Assembly (NCBI RefSeq): GCF_921293095.1
Contig: NC_060254.1
Location: 110,446,917 to 110,510,916, forward strand
DNA length: 64,000 nt
Direction of reading: 5' to 3'
Source: Ischnura elegans
Taxonomy: Eukaryota > Arthropoda > Insecta > Odonata > Coenagrionidae
Below the pieces are notes generated by a model that ran no database searches, was not told the origin of the DNA, and was given only the letters and a program-made list of their open reading frames with translations. The position numbers and the translations under genes are program-made. Below are positions 23,177 to 34,286 of this stretch, in pieces. Numbering within the stretch: the stretch's first letter is position 1; every line of letters begins with the position of its first letter.

Positions 23177-26100
23177 CTGAAACTGATATGAGCCATGCAA
23201 AGTAAAAAAATAATCATAATCAGTATTGAGCCTTAATGCAATTTATGTCACAACTATTAATGATTGAGACCACACGATTCATAATTGCATCCAAAATTTC
23301 ACTAACTACAGTGCCTGATGCTAATTGAACAGTTTTGAATTACAGATCCTTACAAAGAATTTGGAGGGCAACGAAGAACAGGTAGTTGAAAATCTCCACC
23401 AACTCTCCACTGAGCTCATGGGACTGACCACTCAAAGCATTAAATTCAAAGATGCCAAGCTAATATCCAAAGAACGGATGTGTTTTCCAAGAATAATACA
23501 TGAGGCAATAGAGATCACAAAGAAAGAAGATGTTTTTCAAAATGGGATGCTATGCCTTCACTCAGGCATGGAAAAGTCTCTGAAAGGAAAATGGCAATCT
23601 TCCTAGGCCAATCACAAATTATCTGACTGATGAATGAGATGAGTCAGATATATAAAAGAGAAAAGAGTGGCACATCATTACGTCAATGCCCTGAAAAAGC
23701 AGTCAGCAATTCCAGGGGAATTGTCATCAGGAAGAAACATGAGCAGTTGCAGAGTAAAGCCTGGATAGCATTGCATTGCACAGAGCTACTGCATTGGTTC
23801 CATATGGTTCAATGTTCTGTGGCCATGACCTAACACTTTCCACTGATGGGAGGTGTCCATTACGAGAGGTTTGACTGTATCACTCAAGTTAAGCAATGCT
23901 GGGCTGGGACTAAGGACCACGTTAAGAAGGGTGGTCATCCATATGTTGACCATGGTGCTGTTCTCTGCCGTCTGCAAGTGGCAGCTGGGTAGGAATGGGT
24001 TTGGCCAAATGGACCAAGAACAGTCTAGGCACTTGGGCATCTGATGAGGACAATCTATTTGATCATCAAGTAGGGAGGGATCACAAATGTGTACATACAC
24101 TCCCGATTATCCTAATGGGCTAATGATGGGGAGAGACGGCACGAATAATCGGAAACTAAACTCCAGTTTACTTCATTTCCCATTACTTTTAAGAACATTG
24201 TGTTTAATTTATGTCGGTCAATACATCTGGTATTTTACGACCAATTTTGACAAATAATTATTTTTTCTTATTCCAACACACTCAGTCCATATTATTACAT
24301 AAATTAGAAGGAATAATTGTAATTACTCGACATTAAAATCACTCCTGAAGCATATAACCAGTCGAAAAATTGAAAACATCTGACTTCCACATTTGAAAAT
24401 TTAAATTTTGTGTAGAGAGAGAGAAACCTAAAGATATTGTACGAATATAAACTTGCATGGTCATAAGGAACACCAATATGAACCACTATACACAAAAATT
24501 GGTTTTGAATTCACCCTACCATAGATTGTTTTACTACTATGCCAAATTATCAGGAAATATAGAAATCACAATTTGACAAAATTTATTGCTCCTTCATTTC
24601 ATTACATTGATGATGAAATGATCTACTCCATACATATTTGCCAAGGTCATTGCTGGTCATTGTCAGAAATTAGGGTCTTTCATGGAAACATGGTCTTTCT
24701 AATCAAAGTGTGTACTTTGAATTTCTATAAGCTCTTATTACTTTTTCAAAGAATAATTTCCGAAAGCATTTGGCTAATAACTTCCTGATGCAATTACAAT
24801 TGATTCCATGCATTCGGAAATTTTCTCAAAGGTGTCAATAGCAATATTTTCACAAAAAGTTTACTTCGCAAATTATATACCATTTTATTATTCAACCATA
24901 AAAAATTGATGCGCATGAATGCTGAGAATTATAACCTTCTAAAACACTACATTTACTTGAATGGTTTTATATTGGCACAAAATGAGTAACATGTACAGGC
25001 ATATGGGACACGAAGTGACATATTGCTATCACAGGTAACACATGACTCGCTTTAGAGAGATAGGATTCAAACTATATATGTACATGAATTGAAGTGAATT
25101 TACCACAGGGAATTTCATTCTATGGAAAACCTTTGGCTCTTACGGCAAACTATGTATGTCATGAATATGCATAAAATGATTCAAATCCTTAACAATCTCA
25201 AATGAGAAAATGGAGTACGATTGTTAATAAAGTCATTAAATAGGAGGCAGGAGTCTAAATGACCCCAGTCGTCAATGAACCCAACAAGCAATACTACCAT
25301 CACATGTAAATGTGCTCAGGATGAATAAAGATTTTATTATTATTATTACTATTAGAACATTATTATAAGTGATATCTCATACAGTAAAAAACCCACTTTG
25401 AATGAAAAAATATACCTATGCCCAACTGCAAAATTATGACCAATTACATGAGCGCAACGAAGACCACTTCATTTACGTGATCCAGGAAATTACTTCCATC
25501 AGTTTTATTTTTGAAAATGGTAACCTTGTGAGCCATAGTTTTAGATCATTTCGAAGAGTGAATGAATACCTGAGGACTCGGATGTCTCTTCTTTCTCTGG
25601 GGATGCGTGTGGGGCTGGGGGTCCGTAATGAGCTGCATTCTGTTTCTCAGCAGGATACATTATAGACGTCTGCGATGGAGGCAATGGGTTACAATTCCCA
25701 GCTGCAGCTCTTCTGAATCCAGGTCTGCACTTACACACTCCATGGGAGTCATTCACCTGCTCACACGTCTCATCTTTCCCACACTCAAACAACACGGAAA
25801 TGGTACAGTTGTGTCCTGCATCAGAAAAAAGAACAATTTAAAGCGTAGATAACAAAATGAAGATTCCAAATTTAAAATGCCAATCACATCGAATATATAG
25901 GGCTGATGGCAGACACCACTCGTAATTGGAAACAGTATATAAACTGTATGTACAAAATTAAATAAAATAGCTAAAGCAATGACATTTAGAAATAAAATAT
26001 TTTAAAAATCAGCATCTTCGGACCTATAGTATTCAAGTATGTAAAGCATAATTATGTATTGCATCATGTTTTGGGGCAAACCCCAGCTAGGATATCAATA

Positions 26101-27285
26101 AGTTTTCAAAACTCAGATGAGAGTGCCAATAATATCCCTAATGGTATGTCAGGGAAAACAAGAATATTAGCTGTTTATAGCCATGCGTGAAGAACCAACG
26201 AGTCATGCGAGAAACTTTAAATTCATAGCACATAAATAAACCTTTGAAAAAAGTAAATTGTATGCAGGAATGAAAATTTACAATAATATTCCGCTGAATT
26301 AAAAAATGTAATGAGCAACAACGGATTTTACTGCCACAGGAGGAAACGTTTGAAAAAGTTCATAATTTATTGGACGAATTTCTGATGGATGAAACTTAGA
26401 AAAAATGTGGCTCTCTTTGTTGCCTTTTCTTGTATTTTTACATGACTTTTACATACCTTGTAATAATTAAAGCAAATTAATTGATATTATTATTATTATG
26501 TATATCATAAAATAGTACAGAGAAACCAAAAGTGCCAGCCTTTAATCAAACAAAATTTTATAACTTTTATAAAACGTATTAAAGTGCAGATTCCTTAAAT
26601 TTTTAGCACAAACATGAGGTAAGCATTTAGGAGACAAATCTCAAATCGCATGGACGGTCGTGAACCTAAGTACACATAGCAATGAAGTGTGCGGACACTA
26701 ATGAGTTCACAGCAGTGAAGTAATATATGATCACCAAAATTAGTTCGGCAAGACTCGCACCAAACTTCAATACCAGGGCGATTGATACAATGACAAAAAC
26801 CTAAATGCAATCACCAGAGATAATGAAGAGTGAGAGAGAAGTAAGGTCAAAACCCAAACTGTTTTTTGATCCACACAAAGTGCCTTAAATCAACCAAAAA
26901 ACAACAAAGAGAAAAATACGTAGTTAATGACGAATACAAGCCTCTAAATTCACAACAAAATATTAGCCCATCTACCACGCTTCTTGCGCACCAATTAGTA
27001 TGAATAAAATACTCGAGGCGACTGAAAAACATCAGATGTGTTGGCTAGAGTTTTAGCGTGAGTTTAACCACATATGAAACCAAATTGACGGATCATCTTC
27101 GATTACAGTGTCAAAAACATCGATAGTTCTGCGCAGTAACTCGTACGCGAATAAAGGAAATTGAATGGATAAAATTTTCATTCCAAGGATTTTGTATCAT
27201 TATATTAATAAATTAAGCTCTTACCTTGAATCCCTACACAGAGGGATGACAACAAGAACAAAATATAAATACTTCGATATTCCAT
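22995..27285 (-). CDS. Secreted-topology single-EGF, single-pass membrane protein, three exons
   Basis: Exons 27285-27225, 25815-25570 and 23176-22995, all GT-AG with phase 1 at both junctions, give 162 aa. Residues 1-19 (MEYRSIYILFLLSSLCVGI) are a signal peptide. Residues 22-62 hold six cysteines with EGF spacing (C-x7-C-x5-C-x9-C-x1-C-x11-C, including GVCKCRPGFRR). Then comes a Pro/Ser/Glu-rich stalk, a membrane segment near 106-123 (LGTIIPILLIGGAVALVY), and a basic juxtamembrane tail (RRYKWHERVRRIGMRRYDE) ending EEEDDDAPIA. The layout is that of a type I cell-surface protein, perhaps a receptor accessory or adhesion protein. I do not recognise the family by name and give no symbol. An N-glycosylation site (NCT) lies at the start of the EGF domain. 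Confidence 0.8.
24094..24165 (-). repeat. Solo end of the pogo-like element family
   Basis: CACTCCCGATTATCCTAATG, GGCTAATGATGGGGAGAGAC and GGCACGAATAATCGG match the inverted right end of the element at 9080-9798. About 220 bp to the left, at 23860-23880, lies GAGAGGTTTGACTGTATC, another pogo-type terminus. These may be the remains of one or two elements in intron 2 of the EGF gene. Confidence 0.45.
25240..25352 (+). repeat. Possible retroposon 3' tail ending in TTATTATTATTA
   Basis: AGGATGAATAAAGATTTTAT followed by TTA repeats resembles the 3' end of non-LTR elements or SINEs. I do not see a body that I can assign, so this is tentative. Confidence 0.25.
25570..25815 (-). CDS. EGF gene, exon 2 (EGF-like domain and stalk)
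   Basis: The exon follows a CTGATGCAG acceptor and ends at a GTATTC donor. It encodes 81 whole codons with split glycine codons on both sides. It contains the whole six-cysteine EGF-like domain (CGKDETCEQVNDSHGVCKCR) and the stalk with PPAPHASPEKEETSESS. Confidence 0.82.
27225..27285 (-). CDS. EGF gene, exon 1 (signal peptide)
   Basis: ATG at 27285-27283 in TACTATGGAA, then MEYRSIYILFLLSSLCVGIQ, then a near-consensus AAG/GTAAGA donor. Twenty codons plus one base; the split glycine codon agrees with exon 2. A short positively charged start and a strong hydrophobic core indicate a cleavable signal peptide. Confidence 0.78.
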
Positions 27286-29180
27286 AGTAGTATATTGCTC
27301 TAAAAATCCATCTCCATGGACTTCAAACAAAAGGAAAACTAAACTCGAACGAAATAAGGGAGGTTTCGCCGAAATTAACACAAGACTCTGATGGAATAAC
27401 TAAACGCTTCACGAGACGCCTCAATGACAGAATATTACATGACTCTTATTCCACTACTTAGGCTTATTATCCTTTTATTGATAAGAGGAAAACAAAATAC
27501 ACGCCACAAGCGCCTCCAATGTTTACATCGAAAACGACGAATGAAATTTTACCCGCGAATTTCAAAAGTATGCCTGAATATCCTATTTTAATATCGTTTT
27601 TTCTGAGTAATAACGCTGTAAATGTCATTTTTATGTTTTTGAGAGTTAAAAATAAAAAATACGCTTTATTTACGTATAAATATTATACGAAAACGTAAAA
27701 TATTGAAAAACAACATGCTCAATCTGGAGGGAACCCACCATTATGATTGTACTCCCTAGATAGTTATTATAAACCCTTGAATAGAACAACCCTTACTGCA
27801 ACCTTTCACCGTCCTCAAGAGTAAGGAGTTGGGTCAGAGTCCAAAGTATTTCTTTCATGGCTGAGAATGCTCGTGGAGAAGAAGTGAAGAGCCAGGATTG
27901 ATATTCTTTTTGGGGCTCTATTTTTTATAGATGAGTGAAATTCATCAATGAATGTAGAATCTATGTAATGGAGAAGATGGACTCTGCAGTATCAAACATA
28001 TATGCAGCTGTGTTGGAGACAAAATGTTTGCTCACTGATACACCAGATCAGATGATTACATAACTAGGGAACTAACCTAGGCAGCTGCCAGAGGGATTTG
28101 GCACTCCAATAGTTACAATTGAGTTGGCAGTCTCTTCCCAGAGACGTTATATTGGGGGGCATCCCCCCTTGTGGGGCCGTCCACATTGCCTAACGTTGCA
28201 GAACCATTATTAACTAGTGACCAGTAAGCTATTTTATGCCATAAAGATGACATTGTCTTTTATATCCGAATATTTTGTTTAAATTAAACTTTCTTAAAGT
28301 TTGCAAGTGACTTGATAAGTTTTTATTATGATAAAAGTAAAGGTAGGTAGCTCAAGACATCTTTTGCGCCCCCCTTTGAGTTTTTTTCTATATCCGCTAT
28401 TGTCTCTTCCACACAATAATAAGCAGTGGTGGATCCAGAGCCTAGTCCCCCCCCCCTTTGGGTGTCCAATTTACACTTGATTAAATTGTAATTTTCTTCA
28501 GTTGTCAAAGATATAGTTGTCATGCAGGAGAGGAGAGCCCCCAAGCTCAACCCTGCCCTTACATCCTGGATCCGCTGCTGCTCCAAAGTAACAGGTTTCT
28601 AAGAAAATTATTATTTGGGTAGGTCACAAGTAATAGCAGGAGAGCAGAGCACGAAGTATGAAAACACAACAGCTAAACTGGATCACCACTGTCTGGGTGG
28701 CTCTCATAGAGTGTCTGTGCATTTGCCTGTTACCTTCCAAGGGGGAAAGGGAACACAGCCATTAACCTAGAAATTTTTAGGTTGACTTGGTCCATCCCTT
28801 CAACATGAAAAATTAATGTGAAAGCACAAAGTTTCTTCTACATTTTCCATAATGAATCGCTTTCACAAAGTTACGCCTCAAACCATCAATTTTATCTCTT
28901 CAATGTTTTGAGTAAGCCTGGCCTACATACCAGATTGTTTAATCATATTTTCCTTTAAGCGTTTGTAGTAGTACCAGAATGAATAGCAAACCTAAGTAAA
29001 CTTAGGTTAGATATACATAATCATCATCAACAGTGGCATCACTAGCGCATTACACAACATATAAGTAACTCACGAGGTCACCCACTCACCCTTCTGGAGG
29101 AGTTATTAAACACAGCACTATCAGAAGTGGGGGACGTGAGGGGGAGCAGAAGGCCCCAAAAACATTTACCAAGGACCCTC
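27286..29180. other. Upstream region of the EGF gene; no gene seen
   Basis: The part next to 27286 should contain the 5' UTR and promoter of the minus-strand EGF gene. I see no TATA box or other clear element. A G/C-tract repeat is at 28424-28580. The rest is unassigned. Confidence 0.4.
28424..28580. mobile_element. Short CAGTGG-ended element with poly-C
   Basis: CAGTGGTGGATCCAG on the left is mirrored by CTGGATCCGCTGCTG on the right, an imperfect 15-bp terminal inverted repeat. The inside has a poly-C run near the left end and AGAGAGCCCCCAAGC near the right. Non-coding, MITE-like. Confidence 0.5.
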
Positions 29181-29493
29181 TTAACCCTTTTGCTGCTTCA
29201 ATAGATTTTTCATCGGTTCCATTATTTTGCCTATTATCCAGAAAAAAATGAATTGAATCATTCATTTGACGTCGCTGAATGTCGCCGCACGAATGGACGT
29301 AGTTCCGCTAGAATTTCGAGCAGATGACAGCACCTACGACCGAAGGAAGGGTTTTTCAAAAACGTAGATATTTACCCGCATGTCGTGTTGAAAGGAAAAG
29401 TTTTTTGAAAGTCGTGGAATATCCCCGCATGTCGCAGGCAATAACCATAATGTTTTTTGCGGGTATTCCCGCTTGTAGCAGCGAAAGGGTTAA
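29181..29493. mobile_element. TTAA-flanked piggyBac-like MITE
   Basis: TTAACCCTTTTGCTGC at the left is matched by GCAGCGAAAGGGTTAA at the right: a 12-bp inverted repeat starting CCC with one mismatch, flanked by TTAA on both sides, 313 bp in all. TTAA target duplication and CCC-type ends are the hallmark of the piggyBac superfamily. The interior has ATATTTACCCGCATGTCG and ATATCCCCGCATGTCG, an internal direct repeat. There is no transposase, so it is non-autonomous. Confidence 0.7.
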
Positions 29494-29811
29494 GCAAAAC
29501 TCCAGCCTGCTTTACCTCTTATGTGACACACACTTTTGCTCATCATTATCTTGTTGCAAAATACTACTCCTTTCCCCATCCTTCGTGCAGAAGATGCTCT
29601 TCTTGATTATCTTTCTCATCTGTCTTGCTTTCTGACTGCATTCTTTGAAGTATATAAGATCGATTCAACACTTTCTCATAGCTGCATGTAGTAAAAGTAT
29701 TTCAGTAGTAACGGAAAAAGCCAACCAAAGGGAAGCGGAAAGGATTCGTGGAAAAGACAGCTCATCAGGAGAGAAATAAATCCCTCCTATAGTACCCCCC
29801 CATTTAGGTAG

Positions 29812-32051
29812 TTCTAATAATAATAAATAATAATAATAATTTTTTTATTTGTCCAAGGATCTTATGAATACAACATAGATATAAGACACGTCAAAGTAAT
29901 CAACATAACACTTAAAAATGTAAAAATGGTCAGAGTTCATTTGTCATTTAAAAATTCATTTACACTGTAGTAGCACTTATTAATTAAAAATTTCTTTAAA
30001 GAAGATTTAAATTCCCTATTAGAATTAATCAAATTAATACTTTTGGGAAGGAAGTTAAATATTTTTGATCCCATTGCAATGGGACTTTTTGCTGCTATAC
30101 GTTTTTTATGGAGGGTAACATGGATGTGGCGATGAGACCTAGTTAGGTGCTCATGTACATCATTATTAATTGGTAAATCATTAATATTCTCTTTTATCAG
30201 TAAACATAGTTGGTATATATATATACAAGGCACTGTTAACAAATTCAGTTCTTTGAATAAGGGTTTACAAGAATAAGTATAAGGCTTACTCATTATACAT
30301 CTTATAATCTTTTTTTGCATCTTGAAAATTGTATCTAATAGCGTTACAGTTGATCCCCAGAATACAATACCATAAGTCACTCTACTTATAAAGTTGCAAT
30401 GGTAAACTGACATCATCGCCTTGTGAGGTAAGGATGCTTTTAGGAACCTCACACTATACAGTACTCGGGACAATTTCGAACACAAGTCTTTTACATGGAA
30501 GGACCAGTTCCCAGTATTTTCAATTTGTAGCCCTAAGAATTTACAAGTTTTAGTTAGACTCAGTGTATGGTTGTTCAGTGTCAATGTTCCAAAATCTTTG
30601 GAATGATTCGGGTTAAACAGCATAGACTGAGTTTTTGCACTGTTTAATTTTAATTTGTTGGAAAGACACCAATTCCAGACTAAATCTAATATATGCTGAC
30701 CATAGTGATGCACTTCATTGATGTCATTAGCTGAAATTAGGAAGTTTGTGTCATCTGCAAAGAGGACTGGTTTGACATGGATGCTATTAACAATCAAGGG
30801 CAAGTCGTTAATGAATATCAGGAAGAGTAGAGGACCCAAGATGCTACCTTGAGGGACACCTGACGTTATCTTGTTTTGGTTTGATTTACATAGTGTGTCA
30901 CTAAGTCTCATTTCAACACATTGCATTCTATTGCTAAGGTATGATTTTAGCCACTCCAGTGCGACTCCTCTGATTCCATTTTGGTGACACTTGTTTATGA
31001 GTATGGAGTGATTAACCATATCAAATGCACAAGAGAAATCAAAAAATAATGCCAAGACCTGTTTGCCATTATCCAAAGAATTTGAAATAAAATTCCAGGC
31101 AGTGATGAGGGCATCCTCTGTAGAACGTCCTTTCCGGTATCCCCACTGAGAGTTAGAAAGAATTTTGTATTTTTCCACAAAAGAAAGTAATCTGTTGTAA
31201 TATATACGTTCAAAAACTTTAGAAAGCTGTGTTAAAAGTGAGATAGGCCTATAGTTGGTTATATCATCCTTATTACCTTTGTTTTTGTACACAGGTATTA
31301 CTTTGCTCAGTTTTAGGGGTTCTGGAAAGATCCCTAGCCTCAGCGATTCATTGACTAAAAATAGTAATGGTTGCACAATAAGTTCTTTTAAATCCGCTAC
31401 TAGTCGACCAGGTATATTATCAACTCCAGGAACTGAAGAGTTAGATAATTTATCTAAGCACATTAACATTTCTTTTTCATCACATGGATAAAGGTAAAGA
31501 GAATGCACTTCACTGGTGTAATCTACTAAACAATGGTTGTTATTATTGTTTATGAGCTGGGATTTAGTTAAATTACAAAAGGCTTCGTTGATTCGATTGC
31601 ATACTATATTTGGATCAGTTATTAAAGAACCATCGTCATTGAAAAATTTTGGTACGCATGGGTTTCGTTTTTTTCCGAGCTGTGCATTGATAATTTTCCA
31701 TGTTTCCTTTGTCTTATTTTGTGCTTCAGTTATGCGTTTGTTATTAAAAGATTTTTTTGAATATTTTAGTAAAGCAGTATACTTCTTCTTTGTCTTTTGA
31801 AAATCTAAGAACAATTCATTATTCTGGGAATTTTTATATCTATGTGCTTTTTCTTTTACAATGCGTGACAAATTAATTATTTCCTCAGTGAGCCATGGTT
31901 TTTTACATTTGTTTTTCCTATTTTTAATGTTGATGGTGACGGTTGGAATGCAACACTCTATATGATGGAGCAATTTGTCGTAAAAGATCTCAAAACTATT
32001 CTCAAATGAGTGAGATATATAAACATTTTCCCAAGTTTCCAACATTAGAAC
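29812..32051 (-). mobile_element. 5'-truncated non-LTR retrotransposon (LINE, Jockey/CR1-like group)
   Basis: The element reads on the minus strand from about 32051 to a tail GGACAAATAAAAAAATTA followed by TTA repeats at 29812-29845. It carries the reverse-transcriptase frame described separately. The apurinic-type endonuclease that precedes it in complete members is missing, which fits truncation at the 5' end during target-primed insertion. A second, older 3' fragment of the same lineage at 47395-47762 ends with the same GGACAAATAAAAAA tail. The upstream neighbour is a SINE at 32163, the downstream one a piggyBac-like MITE. Confidence 0.85.
29937..32045 (-). CDS. LINE reverse transcriptase, endonuclease part missing
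   Basis: A 702-codon open frame without internal stops. Residues 1-200 are the linker that follows the endonuclease in full-length members. The reverse transcriptase runs from about 205 to 460: SVPGVDNIPGRL (about 204-215), IPVYKNKGNKDDITNYRPIS (250-269), motif A FFDFSCAFD (334-342) with the first catalytic Asp, motif B SGVPQGSILGP (395-405), and motif C FADD (429-432) with the catalytic Asp pair. A C-terminal part with KTCKFLGLQIE and NFLPKSINL, typical of Jockey/CR1-like ORF2 proteins, ends in YYSVNEFLNDK. The open frame suggests a fairly recent insertion. The first ATG at 32045 is simply the first one after the truncation point and is unlikely to be a natural start. Confidence 0.9.
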   Translation of the reverse strand: MLETWENVYISHSFENSFEIFYDKLLHHIECCIPTVTINIKNRKNKCKKPWLTEEIINLSRIVKEKAHRYKNSQNNELFLDFQKTKKKYTALLKYSKKSFNNKRITEAQNKTKETWKIINAQLGKKRNPCVPKFFNDDGSLITDPNIVCNRINEAFCNLTKSQLINNNNNHCLVDYTSEVHSLYLYPCDEKEMLMCLDKLSNSSVPGVDNIPGRLVADLKELIVQPLLFLVNESLRLGIFPEPLKLSKVIPVYKNKGNKDDITNYRPISLLTQLSKVFERIYYNRLLSFVEKYKILSNSQWGYRKGRSTEDALITAWNFISNSLDNGKQVLALFFDFSCAFDMVNHSILINKCHQNGIRGVALEWLKSYLSNRMQCVEMRLSDTLCKSNQNKITSGVPQGSILGPLLFLIFINDLPLIVNSIHVKPVLFADDTNFLISANDINEVHHYGQHILDLVWNWCLSNKLKLNSAKTQSMLFNPNHSKDFGTLTLNNHTLSLTKTCKFLGLQIENTGNWSFHVKDLCSKLSRVLYSVRFLKASLPHKAMMSVYHCNFISRVTYGIVFWGSTVTLLDTIFKMQKKIIRCIMSKPYTYSCKPLFKELNLLTVPCIYIYQLCLLIKENINDLPINNDVHEHLTRSHRHIHVTLHKKRIAAKSPIAMGSKIFNFLPKSINLINSNREFKSSLKKFLINKCYYSVNEFLNDK

Positions 32052-32162
32052 GCTTTAAGAAAGAATAGCGCACGCTGGGAGGAAGGGGACTATTCTCTTT
32101 CTCTCACGCACAGTCCGAGTAGGCATTCATCTTCCCTCAGACCGAGGCGATGATTATCTTAC

Positions 32163-32500
32163 CTCTTGGGGATTGGGTTGGTGTTGGCTAGAGTATTAGT
32201 TTCCCACCCCGTGGGCTCGGGTTCAAATCCCGGTGGAGGCAGAGAATTTTCAGGAACTGCCCGTTCCCTGCTCGAAATGCTGTGTGGAGGACATTTCAAG
32301 TGCAACACTCTGTCCGTCGGATGGGACGTTAAGCCGTGGTCCCCTTGGCGCCTTTCGTCAAGAACAGGCTACTGCCAATGCCCCCAGGTTTCTCTCCCCC
32401 CTTTCATACAAACCCTTCCCTTATGGTGCAAATGACCTAAGCTGTCGGTCGTCTCTTCCAAATACCATACTATCTTACCTCTTCCCCATCAAACAGTTCT
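32163..32500 (+). mobile_element. tRNA-derived SINE
   Basis: A tRNA-like head with A-box-like GTTGGCTAGAGTATTAG and a perfect B box GGTTCAAATCC (in CTCGGGTTCAAATCCCGG) is followed by a body with CGGATGGGACGTTAAGCCGT, a block shared by many animal tRNA-SINEs, and a CT-rich tail. It lies just upstream of the LINE, between it and the hAT relic. Two plus-strand open frames over it (32166-32435, 32233-32601) are shadows. Confidence 0.7.
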
Positions 32501-32574
32501 TGGGGGGGAAAAAGGGGAGGATGCCCGTGCTGGAGCACGTCACTGCCCTCTCACGACAGCGATTCATATCAACT

Positions 32575-33040
32575 AGTGATGGGTCGATTCCAAAATTTTA
32601 ACGATTCCGATCCTGATATTTCAATTCCGATTCTGACACAATAGGCTCCAAGAAAAATATCACTTAATTTAAGGCAACAAGACAACCATTTAAAAAATTA
32701 TTACTCTGTGCAAGAATCAGTTGACAACATCTTTCATATCATCACTATGCAATTAAAATATACAAACTAAATTTCAAAACAGAACATACCTGAAAAGTGT
32801 TATTACCTCATAGGTATTACTTCACTCATGTTTAAATTTAAAATAAAAGTATCTCTTTTAATATCTATCTTTTATTGTAAATATCTTATCATTATCAATA
32901 ATGCCTCAAAAATTTAATCTCCTTTTACGGATTTTAAATTTTTGCTCAGAAAGCAAAGCATCTTCACTCTGTCAGGATCAAGCCTGTTGCGTTTTACATC
33001 ACATATTTTTCCTGCCTAACTCAAAAGTCTTTCTGCTATG
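32575..33040 (-). mobile_element. hAT transposon 3' end with transposase C-terminus relic
   Basis: On the minus strand 33040-32914 reads as AERLLS, a stop, then AGKICDVKRNRLDPDRVKML and CFLSKNLK. This is the C-terminal hAT dimerisation signature (RNRLDPDRV..L.FL..N). An in-frame stop interrupts it and everything upstream is missing. The terminus at 32574-32591 is TAGTGATGGGTCGATTCC, a hAT-like TAGTGATGGG end. The left part of the transposon is cut off at about 33040, where the Penelope-like element begins. Confidence 0.7.
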
Positions 33041-33680
33041 ATGGGGGACAAAGGTGACCCCATGGCAAGGCCATCTAATTGTTTATAGTGCTTGCCGTTG
33101 AAGAAAAAACTGTTTTGATTGGTGCACAAATTATATGGACAATTTTGAGAGAGTTCTGTTCTGTAGTAAAAATCCCCAACTAAAAAACAGTAAAATGGTA
33201 CTGATACGTAGATGATGTGTTTTGTGTGTGGCGTGGTACGTTAAGACAGCTATCACAATTTCTGACAGTGCTCAATTCTCAGGATAAGCACATCAAATTC
33301 ACCATGGAAACTGAGAAGGAAGGCGTTTTGAATTAATTGGACCTCGCCATAAGAATCATAAATCATAAGTTCGACCTTTCCATCCACAGGAAAGAACGAT
33401 ATTCCGACACCATCATCCACGAGAGCTCCAGACACCATATTCAACAAAAAACAGCAGCCCTCAAATCGCTGATACATAGGTTATGCCACATTCCTATGTC
33501 GGAAATAACATGGCAAATGAACTCCGTACCATAAAGGACATTGCTGTCAACAATGGCTACAAAGAAAAATTAGTGGATTAACGACGAAAAAGAACTCAGA
33601 TGGCAAGACGTCTAATATATAAAATGCATAATCCCCCGGAGGGATCTCCTTAACGGTGCCGGATTCCCTTCCTTGGGAAT

Positions 33681-34190
33681 TTGTCACTAAGAGTGCAAAG
33701 ACTACTTCCAAAAGAAAAAATAAGGCCAGCCTTTTATAACCACAGCACATTAAGGAGCATGCTGGGGTCACCAAAGGACAGGGATATCCCGGAGGAAAGG
33801 AGCGGAGTATATTGCCTCAATTGCTCTGACTGTGACGCGATTTGCATCGGCCAAACAGGGGGGAGTTTTTCCATCAGGGCGGCCGAGCACCAGATGTGTC
33901 ATAGACAGGGGAATGATCACTCACAATTTGCAAAACACCTTATCGACATGGCGCACATTACTAACTTCATCCCTACTATTCTGCACTTTGAGAAGAAAGG
34001 ACGGAGATTAGACGCCCTGGAAGAGCTGGAAATTTTAAGCCACAGGGACTCATACCTGTTCAACGACCACCTTTACCCTTCTCGCTCCCCCCTCCTCCAC
34101 TTTCCCCCTTACTCATCCACCCACCCCACCCACAGTGACGCCAAACCCAGCTCCAACCCCAACCTCCCCCTAACCAACGGCTCCAGGTAA
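33681..34190 (+). pseudogene. GIY-YIG endonuclease domain of the Penelope-like element
   Basis: An open stretch of 169 codons. It contains SGVYCLNCSDCDAICIGQTG and GSFSIRAAEHQ, the GIY-YIG core with the Cys-rich pattern found in Penelope-like elements, followed by HSQFAKHLIDMAHI and LDALEELEIL, and a Pro/Ser-rich tail. In complete elements this domain nicks the target DNA. It belongs to a broken element and is not a host gene. The first ATG is not a natural start. Confidence 0.8.
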
Positions 34191-34247
34191 TTTTCCCTAC
34201 CCAACCTTCTGCTATACTATATACTGCCAATTTACCTGAATTTCCAC

Positions 34248-34286
34248 CTTGATAATGTTACTCTGTAACGAAACCTGGTCGGTGTC
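34248..34286 (+). ncRNA. Hammerhead-ribozyme-like core at the 3' end of the Penelope-like element
   Basis: TTGATAA (consensus CTGATGA), one T, a perfect five-pair stem GTTAC/GTAAC closed by TCT, then GAAAC and GGTC. This is the order of a minimal type I hammerhead: box 1, stem II, GAAA box, very short stem III, GUC cleavage triplet. Penelope-like elements are known to carry such ribozymes. The match is degenerate, so cleavage activity is doubtful. Confidence 0.5.

Noticed and set aside
23325-23606. 93-codon frame with RIIHEAIEI
   Set aside because: The segment recalls a motif seen near the C-terminus of some retroelement proteins, but the match is too short to assign and no neighbouring domain supports it.
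30995-31800. Short open frames in other frames over the LINE
   Set aside because: Shadows of the 702-codon reverse-transcriptase frame.
32166-32601. Two overlapping open frames on the plus strand
   Set aside because: They are translations of a tRNA-derived SINE.
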